This document shows positions 36,872-48,672 of a stretch of DNA of 64,000 bases, piece after piece. Source of the DNA: Lates calcarifer (lineage: Eukaryota > Chordata > Actinopteri > Centropomidae); NCBI RefSeq assembly GCF_001640805.2, contig NC_066849.1, positions 26,285,237 through 26,349,236 on the forward strand. The letters are read 5' to 3'. Numbering within the stretch: the stretch's first letter is position 1; each line of letters begins with the position of its first letter. The notes below the pieces were generated by a model. That model made no database searches, was not told the DNA's origin, and saw only the letters and a list, made by a program, of their open reading frames with translations. Position numbers and translations under genes: made by a program.

Positions 36872-39799
36872 AGATGGTCATTTATGCTCAGTAGTGGTCA
36901 GACAGAGAGCTGACTTCTCTGACCCCCATCAGGCTGCAGCAGATTGTCAGCCATCCATTACCGCCCACCTGCCCACCCAAAAACACACACAGACACTTGA
37001 AGTGCCCCTGAACTTCCATCGAGTCTCCCACACTCCAGGACAGCAACAGAAATCATCCTGTAATTGATAAATGTTGTATATGTTTTAGATGTTTTCACAA
37101 TATTACAGTGATAATATCTCTTACATCATCCCCCATTTTATACTAGTTATGTTTGTCGTGTTCTCAGCAGATAAACAAGTTGTCATTTATTGAAAAAACT
37201 GAATATAACAATAAAGATACACAGAAAACAGGATATAAGATATGTAGTAAAAATGAGACGCCACTCATATACAATACACTGTACTTACACAAACACAGAA
37301 ACACACACTAATGGTTATTAAACGAAGCTACTTGGCTCCACCCTCTGAAACCTCTTGACCTCTCCTCTCTCTGTCTAACCTTTGACCTCTGGACACCAGC
37401 CCCCAACATGGTAAGGCACAGGAAGATAAATACACTGAGATATGTTTTAAACTCATACATGTACACATATACTTCACACAGTAACACACACACACACTGA
37501 AAAACATCTGTAATCTCTGCTGTTGAAAAAATGTCCACTGTTCTGTCCTCTGTATCCAGTCCTGTACCAAATCATTAACTGACCTCAGTCTGTAAAGCCA
37601 GTGGTGACATTTAATCTATAGAAGAGTGTGGGCTCATGGGAAATGGTGTTTGTAATAGGCTGTTTAAAAATAAATATTAAATAAAAATGGATAGTACATT
37701 GTTTTTTAAAAGATGGCCATCCCTGACCTGACAAATGGAGGAAAATGGATAATGTATAATGTAAAGTTTTAGGGGCTAGATTTTTTTGTGTTATTAAGAA
37801 TGTCAGTGAGAATATTGAGCTCATTCTCTCCACCTCTCCTCCTTTCTCCGTCTTTCCAGTCAGTCAGCTGTCAAACATACAGTCAATCAGTTCCTCCATC
37901 TCTCTGCTGGCACTCTGTTATTATTGGAATCGATTTGAACACTTCAGTTCCTGCACAGAGGTCCAAAAACACCAATACCTCATATAGTCAATCAATATAT
38001 ATCCGCATTCAAAGACCTGGATACAGACAGTATGTACACATGCAGAACACTGCATCACACAAATCACTATACAAGATATGTCAAGTAGAGGCACAGTTTA
38101 GCTCCTGTGTGTCGAGATGGCATGAAGTTTTGACTTCTTCATCTGCCACAAGCCAAGATCCACAGCACATGTTTTCCTCCACAAGTGAAAAGACCATTTT
38201 CTGCCCTTTTTTTAGGCTTCAACCTTCTATGACCTCTGCATAATACCAGTGCTGCTCTACAGCTGAGTAATAAAATCTGAAAGTGAAGGCTAAGAAAAGG
38301 TCAGAAATGTAGTTTTAAGCATTTATTGTGTCGTTTTTACACCCTGTTCACTTCTAACTCAGCTGTAATGTGTCATACACACTGCTGTGTTGAACATTTA
38401 ACTCTTGCAGTTAAACGATTAAACCATAATAAGCACATTATCCTGTAGTTCCTGTAAAATCCCCTGGTATACTTAGAGTAAAAGATCTACATACATGAGA
38501 GGTTAATGTTCAGGGTCATTCTTGTTTGTATTTAGCATGAGCGGGCTAATTCTTATACAGCTTAGTTTTCTGTACTTGAAGCTTCAGGCAACACAAAGCT
38601 ATTCCTTTAACTAAACAAAAAGTCACTGTGTTAGTTTGTAATTACATTCAGAGTTTGGTTGACATTATATGATGAGTCATAACAATGAAATTCCTCAAAA
38701 AAATGAAATTATTGCTCATTTTTAACTCCCTGTAAGACGATACTGGATCTAGAAGAAGTATGTATTAAGTGAAATCCCAGAACAGATTCAGACACAGAGA
38801 AATGCTTCTGTGGATTCTTGTGCAGAGTGATACGTCTGGTGTTCAGTGGCAGATCCGTGCTCTCCCACTGAGCTTCCCCATCATAAACCCAGCACACAGC
38901 AGGCTCAGGCACAGATGTTTTCTTGTTTGCAGCCTGTTTGTGGTGGTAAAGGGCCTGTGGTGAGAGCGCTCGTCAATACGTCTGGTCCTCTTCAAACACG
39001 GCCCATTGTGTGCACCCCGGCTAATACGAGAAGAGGAGTTGGTATTATCCCCTGTGCCGCCTCCTGCTGTGACATTTTTACAAGCATCCACATACGAAGC
39101 CCCAAGCCCCTGTGATTTTTTTCCACAGCGTCTGTCAGGTTCGCTGGCCAGCAGCTGGCTGCCGGACCGGGTCTGAATTCAGATCACTGATGTCCTGCCA
39201 GGGCCATATATCTCCTCAAAGTCAGCGAGCAGTTGCATGCTCGGATGGATATTGATGGAGGTGCTGCTCACCAGGCAGCACAGCAGGGACGTCTGCTCTG
39301 TGTTCAGTGTGTATGAGAAAAAAGCTGAAATACATATTTTAATGTGATAGAAGTTTATGCATGTGTCGGCTCAGCTGTTCACCAAAAAGCATGCACTTTA
39401 ATCTTTGTCTGATTATTGGTCACATAATGGCACAGTCTGACATCTTTAGAAATATATAATATATATAATTGTAAACATTATTCAGTGTTGTTTCCTAAAC
39501 AATAACCTTGACTTTATAATAAATCCTGCTCACCTGGTTTTAGTCACATTTTGAATTTGAATTCCAAAAATATCCAAGAGAAAATGTTTCTTCTGCATCA
39601 GTTAAATCTCACTCTAAATAATACTGATCTAATTCTTTCATTAAAATAACACGTGTCATGTTATGATGGATTTCCTGAGTCTATTTGTTCTACAGTCACT
39701 GATTTTCCTTTTCTTGGCTGAAAATGTTGGAAATATTGACATGAAAATGAACTTTCAGACACAGCTCCTTCAGGGCAGGTACCGGGCTGATAATTACAC

Positions 39800-39856
39800 G
39801 ACATGACCTGAAGTATGCGAAACACCCATGTCCACATACTTTGGGCTTTAGCTGTG
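39800..39856 (-). mobile_element. opposite terminal fragment of the ggccaaaagtatgtggaca repeat
   Basis: tgtccacatacttt (39829-39842) is the reverse complement of the aaagtatgtggaca end seen at 35971-35984. It is followed by a degraded gggcttta in place of the usual ggccat. It lies about 190 bases upstream of the exon at 40048. Whether it was once joined to the fragment at 35956 is unclear, because the 3.7 kb between them shows no element interior. Confidence 0.5.
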
Positions 39857-40047
39857 TTTATGGTTTGGGCTGGGCTCTGTACGTCAAATGAGGGGAAACC
39901 TTAGCTGTGCATCAACACCATGAATCCATGAACCCAACGTGGTGTAATGGTGTGGAGAGTTTTTCCTTGGCACACTTGTATGTTTTTAACTGGAAGCAGA
40001 ATCAAATGAATAAGAAATCCCTCTGGGTGCTGTTCTTTGTCTTATAG

Positions 40048-40240
40048 AGAGTCAGAATGTGGAGGAGTGTGGGGAGAGGCTGAAGAGGATCCTGGAGTCT
40101 CCCAGCATCCCTCAGGCCAACCACCAGCTGCTGGTCCACCTCAGCAGACACCTAGCCCGGGTCAGCCAGCACAACCAGACTGGCCCCCGGCTGCTGGGAC
40201 AGGCCTTCGCCGAGGCCGTCTTCAAGCACTCTCCTCTCAG
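40048..40240 (+). CDS. pik3r2: PI3K p85 regulatory subunit, BH-domain exon
   Basis: An exon of 193 bases, entering in phase 1 (cttatag|ag, completing Glu) and leaving in phase 2 (ctc ag|gtacgg). The peptide contains NVEECGERLKRILESPSIP, then QANHQLLVHLSRHLARVSQ, then TGPRLLGQAFAEAVFKHSPL. It matches the p85-alpha segment with SPSIP, the TLQYLLKHFFKLSQ helix and the VLSEIFSPMLFR helix. It is the C-terminal half of the RhoGAP-like fold. The coding part is much more GC-rich than its flanks. The reading frame continues about 217 bases past the donor to a stop at about 40455-40457, so intron retention would add roughly 70 unrelated residues. Confidence 0.87.
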
Positions 40241-42032
40241 GTACGGAAGGCTTCACCGTTTCTCCCACCGTAAATTTCTGATTGAAAACATTATTTTCAA
40301 TAATATCCCCAGCCTCCTCGATACTGTGATGATAAAACAGGTTTATGTTATGGCTGCCAGTTTATCTGTGTTTCTGAGAAACCATATATTTTCTTTCTGT
40401 TTGGTTCATTCGATGGCTGATTACGGTCTGGCATTAAGAAGCCAGTCAGAAGCATGAATCAGAGTTGTAGCAAATTCAAAACACTTCATCATTCAAATAT
40501 GGAACTACACACGGCATCATAAGTCATCCAGAACTGACCCAGAAACTGAAAGAGAACAGACTGAATGTCTGTGTGGTTTCTATGAAGTGTAATCTTAAGC
40601 CTTGACTCGCCATCAGCAGAGCACACAACCAACATTTTAACTCTTTTTTTCTCTTATTTCTCAATGAACAGTTGTTCATCCTTTGTGCTGATGATTCAGT
40701 GAGGAGAGTTTCATTAGAGTTTTGTTAGTCAAACATCATGTCCAGAACCCTGGACTTTCAAAATAACCTTTCCTTATTCTACTCTGGTGTAGTACAACAC
40801 AGATAGAGCAGGAAAGGGAAACTATTTCTTATTTTTAGATTGCCAGAACAAATTTTCATTCTTGCACATTTTGTTCAGTACATGTTTCTTGGTCTTTGAA
40901 GAATGATATAAAATCTGAGTTCAAATCAAAACATGAAACCACAAATGATAAGGTACTTCCCACACAGCTGTTGAATATACTCTTTAGCATTTCAACCGTT
41001 CCTTTGTTCTTTCCATTTGTTGCATAAAACCATTGATCATTCCAACCACAGTCACTTCTCCTGCAAAACTCCCACAGCATTTGGGTGGAAAGGGTATTCC
41101 CGTCTCATTCAGGATTTGTTAAACAATGTTTGGGAAGAATGTGGCACCTTTTTTTTTTTTTACCTCTATCCACAAATCAACAGACATTCATTTCCAAACT
41201 TGAACCAAAATTGCACAAAATTGTTTTGATCCAGTGCAGAGACCTGTTATTTTTGTAGTAAAGGATCTGCCCTCGCTAACAGGAAAGCTAAGCATGATAT
41301 TTGGCTCGGCTATAATATCAACATCCTGTAGTTTAAGAGCTGAACGCTGAGAGAATGGCAGTAACAAGGCTGATGGTATTGTTTTGTTTGTCTGTACCCT
41401 GCATAAGCTCGCCTGTGTCTATTTTTCCAGAAATTACCCGAAGGAATTTCTCCTTGTGGCACAGTGTGCGGTGGAGATGTAGTGGAGTTAGGGAGGCAGT
41501 CAGTGAGTCAGAAGCAGTGATTGTTTGCGTAGCTGGGTCAAGCAATTCACCTCTGACGTGCACAACAGGCGGATAAAGAGCGGGGCGGCGCATCATAGCA
41601 CGCCATGCTATTTGAACCAGCTCCCATGTTGGCTTATTTTGCATGTGTGGAAATGTTAATTAACCCTAGATGGCTCCGGGTCTACACTACAGTCTGTAAG
41701 CATTTAGAAAAGTCACACATATTCCTATTGTTTGGCCCGTACTGCAGCAGACTGGATTCCAAATTAAATAACTGAGGTCTCAGGATATTCAATATTTTCT
41801 TATTTTTCCTTGAAGTATCATGAAAAGACCAAAAAACGAAATAAATATGAGTATTGTCTGTGCATCCAAAGCCTGACATCGCTCATTCTCTGTGATATAG
41901 ACGTCCATCGTTAAAGTCATGGTCATTGTAGTTCATTTTAACTCACTCACATACAGTACATATAACTACTTATTTTAATGAAAAAGTTAATGGTGACGAC
42001 AGTTTATGCTCATGTTGTGTTTTTGTCAACAG
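40241..42032 (+). other. 1.8 kb intron
   Basis: Bounded by gtacgg and a tttttgtcaacag acceptor. No repeat stands out apart from a short T-run near 41150, and no other exon was recognised. Confidence 0.8.
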
Positions 42033-42118
42033 CGCTGACGTGAACCCGGAGCATCACATCCGGATCTTGGAGGCTCTGATTGCAGCAGGAGGTCTCATGG
42101 AGATGCAGGCTGCACCAG
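42033..42118 (+). CDS. pik3r2: PI3K p85 regulatory subunit, last BH-domain exon
   Basis: An exon of 86 bases, entering in phase 2 (ag + c makes Ser) and leaving in phase 1 (cca g|gtagga). The peptide is SADVNPEHHIRILEALI, then AAGGLMEMQAAP. The p85-alpha counterpart is ...[22 protein letters not shown], after which the protein continues ALPPKPP before the N-terminal SH2 domain. The phase-1 donor with a leftover G suits an Ala codon at the start of the next exon. The proline-rich and SH2 exons were not found in the remaining 21.9 kb, so the gene continues beyond the window and is partial here at both ends. Confidence 0.83.
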
Positions 42119-42284
42119 GTAGGACAATAAACATGCACACAAACACACTTCTATTCTCTCTGTTATCTTGTTTGTAGATGTGTAAGTATGTTGTGGTATG
42201 ATGTTGTGCGATGGGATTTTGCTCGCCATGGATTATTTTGTGACAATGAACAGTCACAACAAAGCTTCTCTGCTCTGTCTCTCA

Positions 42285-42313
<29 letters not shown>
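42285..42313. repeat. (CA)14 microsatellite
   Basis: A perfect CA run about 165 bases downstream of the last exon. Confidence 0.95.
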
Positions 42314-42315
<2 letters not shown>

Positions 42316-43929
42316 CTGTTCATTTCCAAATGTTCTGCTCAGTGACAAAGTGCCTGGAGTTTGTTTCCACAGTGTACCTTTCTCACACTGGAAACATGGC
42401 ATTCCCTCTCCCCTCCCACTGTACCACAAACTACTGTGCAAAATACACGTTTGGTTTATGAGATATGTGGAAAACACAAACTTTTTGCCTGAGCTGCTGT
42501 GATAAATTGGGCATGAAGCATGGCATAACAGCTTTAACTATGTCCTCCATTAGTTCATTTTACAGTCTAAATGTACAGGGTTTATGGTAACCAAACACGG
42601 CAGGCTTCATGTTTTTCTTTTTGCATTCCTGCTTTACTGGACTGTTAGAGCTGAGAGCGAGTGTATGAATGTGAGTGTGGCAGGTCTGCTGGTCTAGCGT
42701 ATATGGACTGTAAAATTCTTAGACCACAACATCAGTTCTCCAAAAGCATAAAAAACAACATCCTTTCCTAGAACAAAGGGCTTTGGGCCAGAGAAGAAAC
42801 ACTGTAGAGGAGTAAGATGTTGTTTTAACTTGACACCAGGTGAGACAACTTCAAACAAAACTCTGTCTAGTATTTCTAGTTAAATGATGCTTGTCAGTGG
42901 CCCCATGGAAAAAAAAAGATTTAAAATGAGGCATCTTTGACCCTTGTAGGTTCAGTAACTTACTCCAATGAAGAGGTAAAAACTTTACATTAGTAGTTAT
43001 TGGGCCCTAAGCTGGAGTTGTGTCATGGTGGAATGGGTCCAAAACTCTGATGCCCCCACCAGACACCAGATACATGTACAAACACTCCTCCAGCCCTGTA
43101 CTTTGCAAGCCTGTATTGAGCTAAGAGAAAATGTCTTGCCAAAATTTGTCAATTTCTCCATAATAAAAATAAAAACGTTCACATGTTCAATCAGTTCTCC
43201 CAACCTATGTACAACACTTTAAACTTAACCATTTTATTTTGTGTTAAATAATTCCATTTTGAGTCCAAGAATTGAAGCTTAGGTCCAAGAAATGTCCTAA
43301 ACATGTAGGAGACTGGTGTTGCTTGTTTTTTTCTTTTACATACTTGCACAGTGAAGCTTTAACCAGCATGTGAGTCTTTGGTGTATGTCTGTGGAAATAA
43401 AATGCAGAGGAGAGATCAATCAGGCTCTGTGAGGACGAAGGAAAGGTCAGACAGCAGGTGTGTGGCTGATTGCAAGGGCCAAGCCAGTCTGCTGAGGTCA
43501 GTGTCTGAGGGTCAGTGCATGCATGTGTGTGTATAAATGTCAGTGGGTCAGTGTGTGTGTGTGTATAAGGTTGTACTGGTCTGCTGAGGGCCGCAGTGTT
43601 AAGGCCAGGGTCGACATATTGGTCATCACAGTGATTATGGTGGCTGCTCAGGGGTTATGTTTCCTTTATATGGAGCAGTGGTTTTCATTCAGAGGTGAGA
43701 TTGGAAAAGGTCGCTGGGCTAGTAAGCAGATGAGAGTCAGATTTATAGTTGAAACATGACCAGACAAGGACATAACCTGGACAAAATCATCTCCAACAAC
43801 ACCACATAGATAAGTAGACCAGATCTTGCTTAAGAATTTTCTTTGACCTAATTTTCTTTGACATTTGACAGTGAATCATGACCCAGTGAATAAACATCAG
43901 TCACTTTTGAAATGCTCAACAGAATCTTG

Positions 43930-43976
43930 TTGTTACTGACAATGACAATAAAGAATTGAATTGAATTACATAATTA
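43930..43976 (+). mobile_element. LINE/SINE-like 3' tail
   Basis: tgacaatgacaataaag followed by the short tandem gaattgaattgaatt is the 3'-end signature of fish L2/Rex-like non-LTR elements and the SINEs that borrow their tails. The body upstream is not recognisable. Confidence 0.5.
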
Positions 43977-44029
43977 TTATTCATGTCACAGTCCTGGACT
44001 GGTTAATTTTTTTATCTTAAAGCTCTGAA

Positions 44030-44300
44030 GTTAAATTTCGTCATTCCTCCTCTGCTTTAGCTAGCATCTCCTGTGGTGTCCCACAGGGTACCGTCTTAGG
44101 TCCTCTTATTTTTCCATTCATGCTACTTTGTAATCAGAAGAACAGTCAAAATATAAAGTCATATTTTTGTTTTGCAGATGATACTGAGGTTAATCTCCCT
44201 CCAAATTTCAGTGTATCTTGAACAAACCTGCTGACTGTGACATGGCCAACAACTGACTTTTCAGATCTTCAGTTAAGTCAGAGATTGTTTTGGTGCCAGT
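44030..44300 (+). mobile_element. non-LTR (LINE) reverse-transcriptase relic
   Basis: One frame reads SSSALASISCGVPQGTVLGPL, the LINE reverse-transcriptase palm motif, and about 26 codons later FADDTEVNLPP, the catalytic (Y/F)ADD box. A stop follows at about 44219-44221. A further KSEIVLVP word near 44276 resembles the KTEVLLIGP motif that follows in L2/CR1/Rex-like elements, in a shifted frame. The spacing between the two palm motifs is somewhat shorter than usual. It is a short, truncated, inactive copy in sense orientation. Confidence 0.8.
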
Positions 44301-46204
44301 GACTGCTGACATTCAGGTGTACTGTACCTTAAGGCTTTCAGGCAGTTGGTGGCTAAAGCCATTAGTCACTACAAAGCAGTACAGCAGAAAAACAGGACAC
44401 ACACACACACACATGGACACCCACACATCTCACAGAGCCACAAATCAGACCATAGGTGATGATCCGATGTCATGTGTTTGATTTTCATCCTTTGTGGGTG
44501 ACACACAAAAGGACAGGATGAAATCTGAAGGCCGATCAGTAATTCATGGAATGAACCCTGGTCCTGCAGAGGTGGACGGGGCTGCCGATGGAAATTTGCG
44601 ATTCATTTATTTTTTATTTTTTCCCTTTAAATGAAAATGTTAAAATGCAGCCTGATGGGAAACACACACAAGGACATTTAACAGGCTCAGGCTGATTTAA
44701 AACACAGTCGACATTTCATAGAGCTTCTCCTCGGGGGTGTCCTGGTTTTACTTTTGCTTCCTTATTTACTCATTTCACTGTTTCATCATGTTGGGAACTG
44801 TCTCTAAATACTTTCTTTTTTTATTCTTCTGTGTGGAGTTATATCACTGTTGAACACATGAATGTACGCTGTTTCAGGCACATATAGAAACGCGTATGTG
44901 AAATTAAGTCAGATCAGTGCATTCAAGCTAAACATGAGAGAAAAACTGACAGTGTGCATACATGTGTGTGATTCTCTTGTAGGTGTGTGTGTGTTTATTG
45001 GCAGACGAGCTTACATCACAGCAACAAAAGGACCAGAGGGAGCTGTTTAGTCCTGTCTTTGAAGTGTGTTTTTTGTAACATCTCTTATACAACCCTCTCT
45101 GTCTCTGTGGGGTGTGTGAATAAAGCCTGACAACCCTCTTGGTGCTTTGTAATCAGGGGAATGATGTGGGAAATTGTGCTGATGTAACGCACTTACACAG
45201 TTCTTCATCTTCTGTTATTCTCTCTGTCTGCATCTTATTTGCATGTAGTTCGCATCGTGAGTTTTGAGAACCCAGGTTTGTCTGGACAGGGATAATCTGC
45301 TTAGAAAGGCATGTGTGAATTCAGCCAAGATGAATTAATGCTGCAGAGCTACTTCAGGACAGCGTTACACACTCCTACCAGGACAGAGGATGGAATTAAC
45401 AAACTGACATGTCTGGATACAAAACAGCAAAAGGCAAAAGATAGAATATATAGATAATTAAATGAGGAGGCACTTGAAACATGTCGGTTTAACTTCTGCA
45501 TCATTTAAGTTGTCTTTATATCTCAAGTGAACTACATTATACAACATGTTTGACGGCAAAACTGTTTCTTGATTTGGAGCCCAGATTATACCTCATGTTA
45601 AGTATCATCACTGTCCTGTGAAAACCTTGTGAAAACCCACTTATTCATGAGCTAAGAAACCCACAAAGAAACAGTTAGTCCTTCAGTTTCATTTAAAAAA
45701 ATGTAAAAAACAGTGGAGATACAAGATCTTCACTGGACAGCTGCACTGTTTCACAGAAAAATGAGACTGGATCTTTGAAGAACAACAAAACAACTCTGCT
45801 GAGCTCCTGTGGGACATGCAGCCACTGTGTCCACTCACACTAACTCACAAACTCTTTGTAACTATATTTCACAACCGTAGGCCTCTGTGCTATACTGTGG
45901 GTTTTTTGTTTTCAGTGGTTTATGGTTCAACAGTGCTGTATTTGCACTATATCTGCTTACATCCAAGGATGTATAGTGTGTTGTGTAGCCTGCATAATAA
46001 ACACTGGCCTGTAGTGTAGCAGCCTTTAGCTGTCAGCTTGATGCACTGCGGTACCTTCGGTACAGATTCATACATTGCACTCTAGTTTGCCCTGAAATAC
46101 TGAACACTAATTCTGAAATCTTTGTATGATGATTTGGTTTTCAGCACCTTCCTATGCTGTGGTCTCCACAGACACTGAGATGTTCAGCCATGTAATGGGT
46201 CAAG

Positions 46205-46329
46205 GTGTGTGTGTGTGTGTGTGTGTGTGTTGAGCTCATGTTGCTGTTTAGTGGCAGGCAGGGTGACTGCATGTCTGACTGAGCTTCTCTTTGTTTGATG
46301 AATGCAGCCAGAGAGAGAGAGAGAGAGAG
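46205..46329. repeat. (GT)n and (GA)n microsatellites
   Basis: A GT run at about 46205-46230 and a GA run at about 46312-46329 separated by about 80 bases of ordinary sequence. Confidence 0.92.
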
Positions 46330-46491
46330 GGAGGCAGAGAGAGGTAGGCTGAAACAGGGAGGTCAGGTTCATGTGTGAGCATTTTTCTCACCCATTACCT
46401 CCCCTGCCACCCCTCCAGACAGCATTAGTGGAGGTCAAGGGTTACCTCAGTGCCTGTTGGCGGTATGTTAACCCCTTAACAAAGGTTTGTG

Positions 46492-46659
46492 TGAGTGTGT
46501 GTGTGTGTGTTCATGCCCGGTGACCTCTCAGGAGAGCTGCTCTCCAAAGCTGTTCCCCAAATGGAGTCTGAATATACGACCCGTTCTACTCCACCTGAGT
46601 GCTCCGGCTCAGCATCTCTGCACACTGTGACTGTGTGTGTGTGTGTGTGTGTGTGTGTG
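46492..46659. repeat. two (GT)n runs
   Basis: A short GT run at about 46492-46511 and a longer one at 46632-46659. The open frame across them is compositional. Confidence 0.9.
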
Positions 46660-47281
46660 CATGTCCATCCCTCTGTGTGCACGTCACTTGCCTATGAAGC
46701 TTTGGCCTCGTCCAGCCAGTCTGTCAGCCAGCACGCCAAAATCAAGAAAAAAAAAAGGGAGGGTTGTAAAGTCCCAAACACACCCATTCACATTCTGGCC
46801 CTCTCTCTCTGCTTTTGTTATGAGCTGTTTTCCTTCCCAGGCACGCAAATCGTGCCCGCAGCTTGGCAAGAATATGACATACACTAACACACTTACACAC
46901 ACGCACACACTGACACTTTCTCCACATTCTGTTTCCCTCTCTCTGCTCTCTCAGACCATTTGTTTGGCTGCTAATGTAGCCAAGGAGGGTATGGTGGTAA
47001 AATCTATTGTTCAGAGACTTCATCGCAGAGCTGGCAGATGTTAAAGTGGTTGACAGGACCTCCCTCTTTGTTCACATCATTATACTCCTCTGTTCATATT
47101 CTCCCTTGTTCTGCCTCTGAATGGATAATATTGGTTTATTACCAACTGGGTCTCAGCTATCATTCTTGTATCTTGTTTGGGGTTTTTTGGGGGCAGGTCC
47201 TACAAGAAACCAATAATGTACAATAACGTACATAACAAGTTAAAGATACAGTGTGTAAATATGTCAGCGGTAGAGCAGATT

Positions 47282-47375
47282 TTTCCACTTTGAACTAAAC
47301 TGGGCTAGCAGTTTCCCCCTTCTTCCTGTCTTTATGCTAAGCTACGCTAACCATGTCTTGACTGCAGCTCTGTTC
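47282..47375 (+). mobile_element. teleost dispersed repeat (ctttatgctaagctacgctaacc type)
   Basis: The words gggctagcagtttccccctt, cctgtctttatgctaagcta and cgctaaccatgtcttgactg follow each other in the order of a repeat frequent in percomorph fish introns (recalled wording: ggctagctgtttccccctg...ctttatgctaagctaagctaacc). The fragment is about 95 bases long. The class is unknown to me. Confidence 0.6.
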
Positions 47376-47570
47376 TTAATATTGCAGAGATTAGATTAAT
47401 ATCCAACCATTGTAAATTAATGGATTTCCCAAATGTTATCATTTCTTTAATGTAATTAATAAAAGCACCGTACATTTTTATACATATAAACCAATTGAGG
47501 GAAAATCAGAGGTCTGGAGCTTCTCAGCTTCTAATGCATGAATGACCTCGACCTTATCCTGAACTAATAT

Positions 47571-48063
47571 GACACACACACACACACACACACACAAACA
47601 CTCATACTGTGCCAAGGTCAGAGCTGAGAGCACCCAGGAGCACATGAGGGCGTGTTTGTTTGTGTGCGATTCGGATAAGAGAGTGAGGCAAGCACATAAT
47701 GTGTGTACGGGTATACATTCAGTGTGTGTGTGTGTGTGTGTGTGTGTGAGAGGGGTTCACAGTTAAGTCATGTCCTGACTATATCCCATTGGGAGGAAAG
47801 TGCCAGCTTAACATCCAGCATAATCCTGCTGTACAGGGTCAGCAGCAGGGCACACACACACACACACACATCCATGTGTGGGTAAATATGTGTAGGGCAT
47901 CATGGTTGTATAATGTGGTTAAGGTCAAATGACTATTCAGCTTTTAGCGGATCTTTTTATTAGTATTTGGCATGTTTTGGGGTCTCTGTCTAACCCGTGC
48001 TCCCCCAGCTGCATCGCAATCACATGAGTCACTGTACCAGCTAATAACACACACACACACACA
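47571..48063. repeat. cluster of four CA/GT microsatellites
   Basis: CA at about 47571-47594, GT at 47722-47748, CA at 47851-47870 and CA at 48048-48063 lie within 500 bases. The GT run faces CA runs on both sides, giving inverted dinucleotide tracts. Confidence 0.92.
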
Positions 48064-48475
48064 CATACACACTTCAAGTCATCCATCCATTCTCCATTGT
48101 TTTCTCAAACATATTTTGCATGAAGGAATTGTCATGTTTTGGATAGAGTTGTTCTGAGGGCTTTCACACCTTCTCTAAAGAAACGCTAAAGAAGCTAAGC
48201 TAAGTGCTTGATGGCACCCCAATGACCTACTTTAGTGCAAAATCTGTATCCCACTGTGGATGTGACAGGGTGGGAAGACAAGGCCAAGTTCAAGGTTGTT
48301 ACTGCATAAATATCCTGTAAAGTTATGTAAATAGTACTCCGCTTATTTTGCAGAATCATATCTCTGTAGCACAGTAGCAGAAAGGAAAAAAACCTTTACC
48401 TTGACCTGGATTTAATTCTTCCGAGTTATCGAGATCCACTTTTGGGTTTCGGATCTCCAAGCAGATCTTCCTTCC

Positions 48476-48479
<4 letters not shown>

Positions 48480-48512
<33 letters not shown>
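48480..48512. repeat. (CT)16 microsatellite
   Basis: A perfect CT run of about 33 bases. Confidence 0.95.
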
Positions 48513-48517
<5 letters not shown>

Positions 48518-48650
48518 ATCATGAGGTCAGGGGTCACAGTACAGCAAGAGATGAAGGTAATGGCCTCTGAAATGACTTCGTTACCTGGATACAGGGAGAC
48601 ATGTGGCCAGGTCAGTCCCAACAAGGAGGTCAGGAGGTGAGGGTCACAGA

Positions 48651-48672
48651 ACACACACACACACACACACAC
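48651..48672. repeat. (CA)n microsatellite
   Basis: A CA run of about 22 bases. Confidence 0.93.

Larger units (their letters stand above)
32617..40047 (+). other. 7.4 kb intron
   Basis: Bounded by gtagag and a cttatag acceptor. It holds two fragments of a teleost DNA-transposon-type repeat (about 35956-36085 and 39800-39856), a (GT)n run near 36.8 kb, short (CA)n runs and a pyrimidine-rich stretch near 35600-35790. I found no further exon. The stretches 32620-35590 and 36900-39790 are AT-rich without a recognised feature. Confidence 0.8.

Noticed and set aside
38846..39115. Overlapping open frames on both strands near 39 kb
   Set aside because: No homology and no splice context. The neighbouring exons already join in frame without it.
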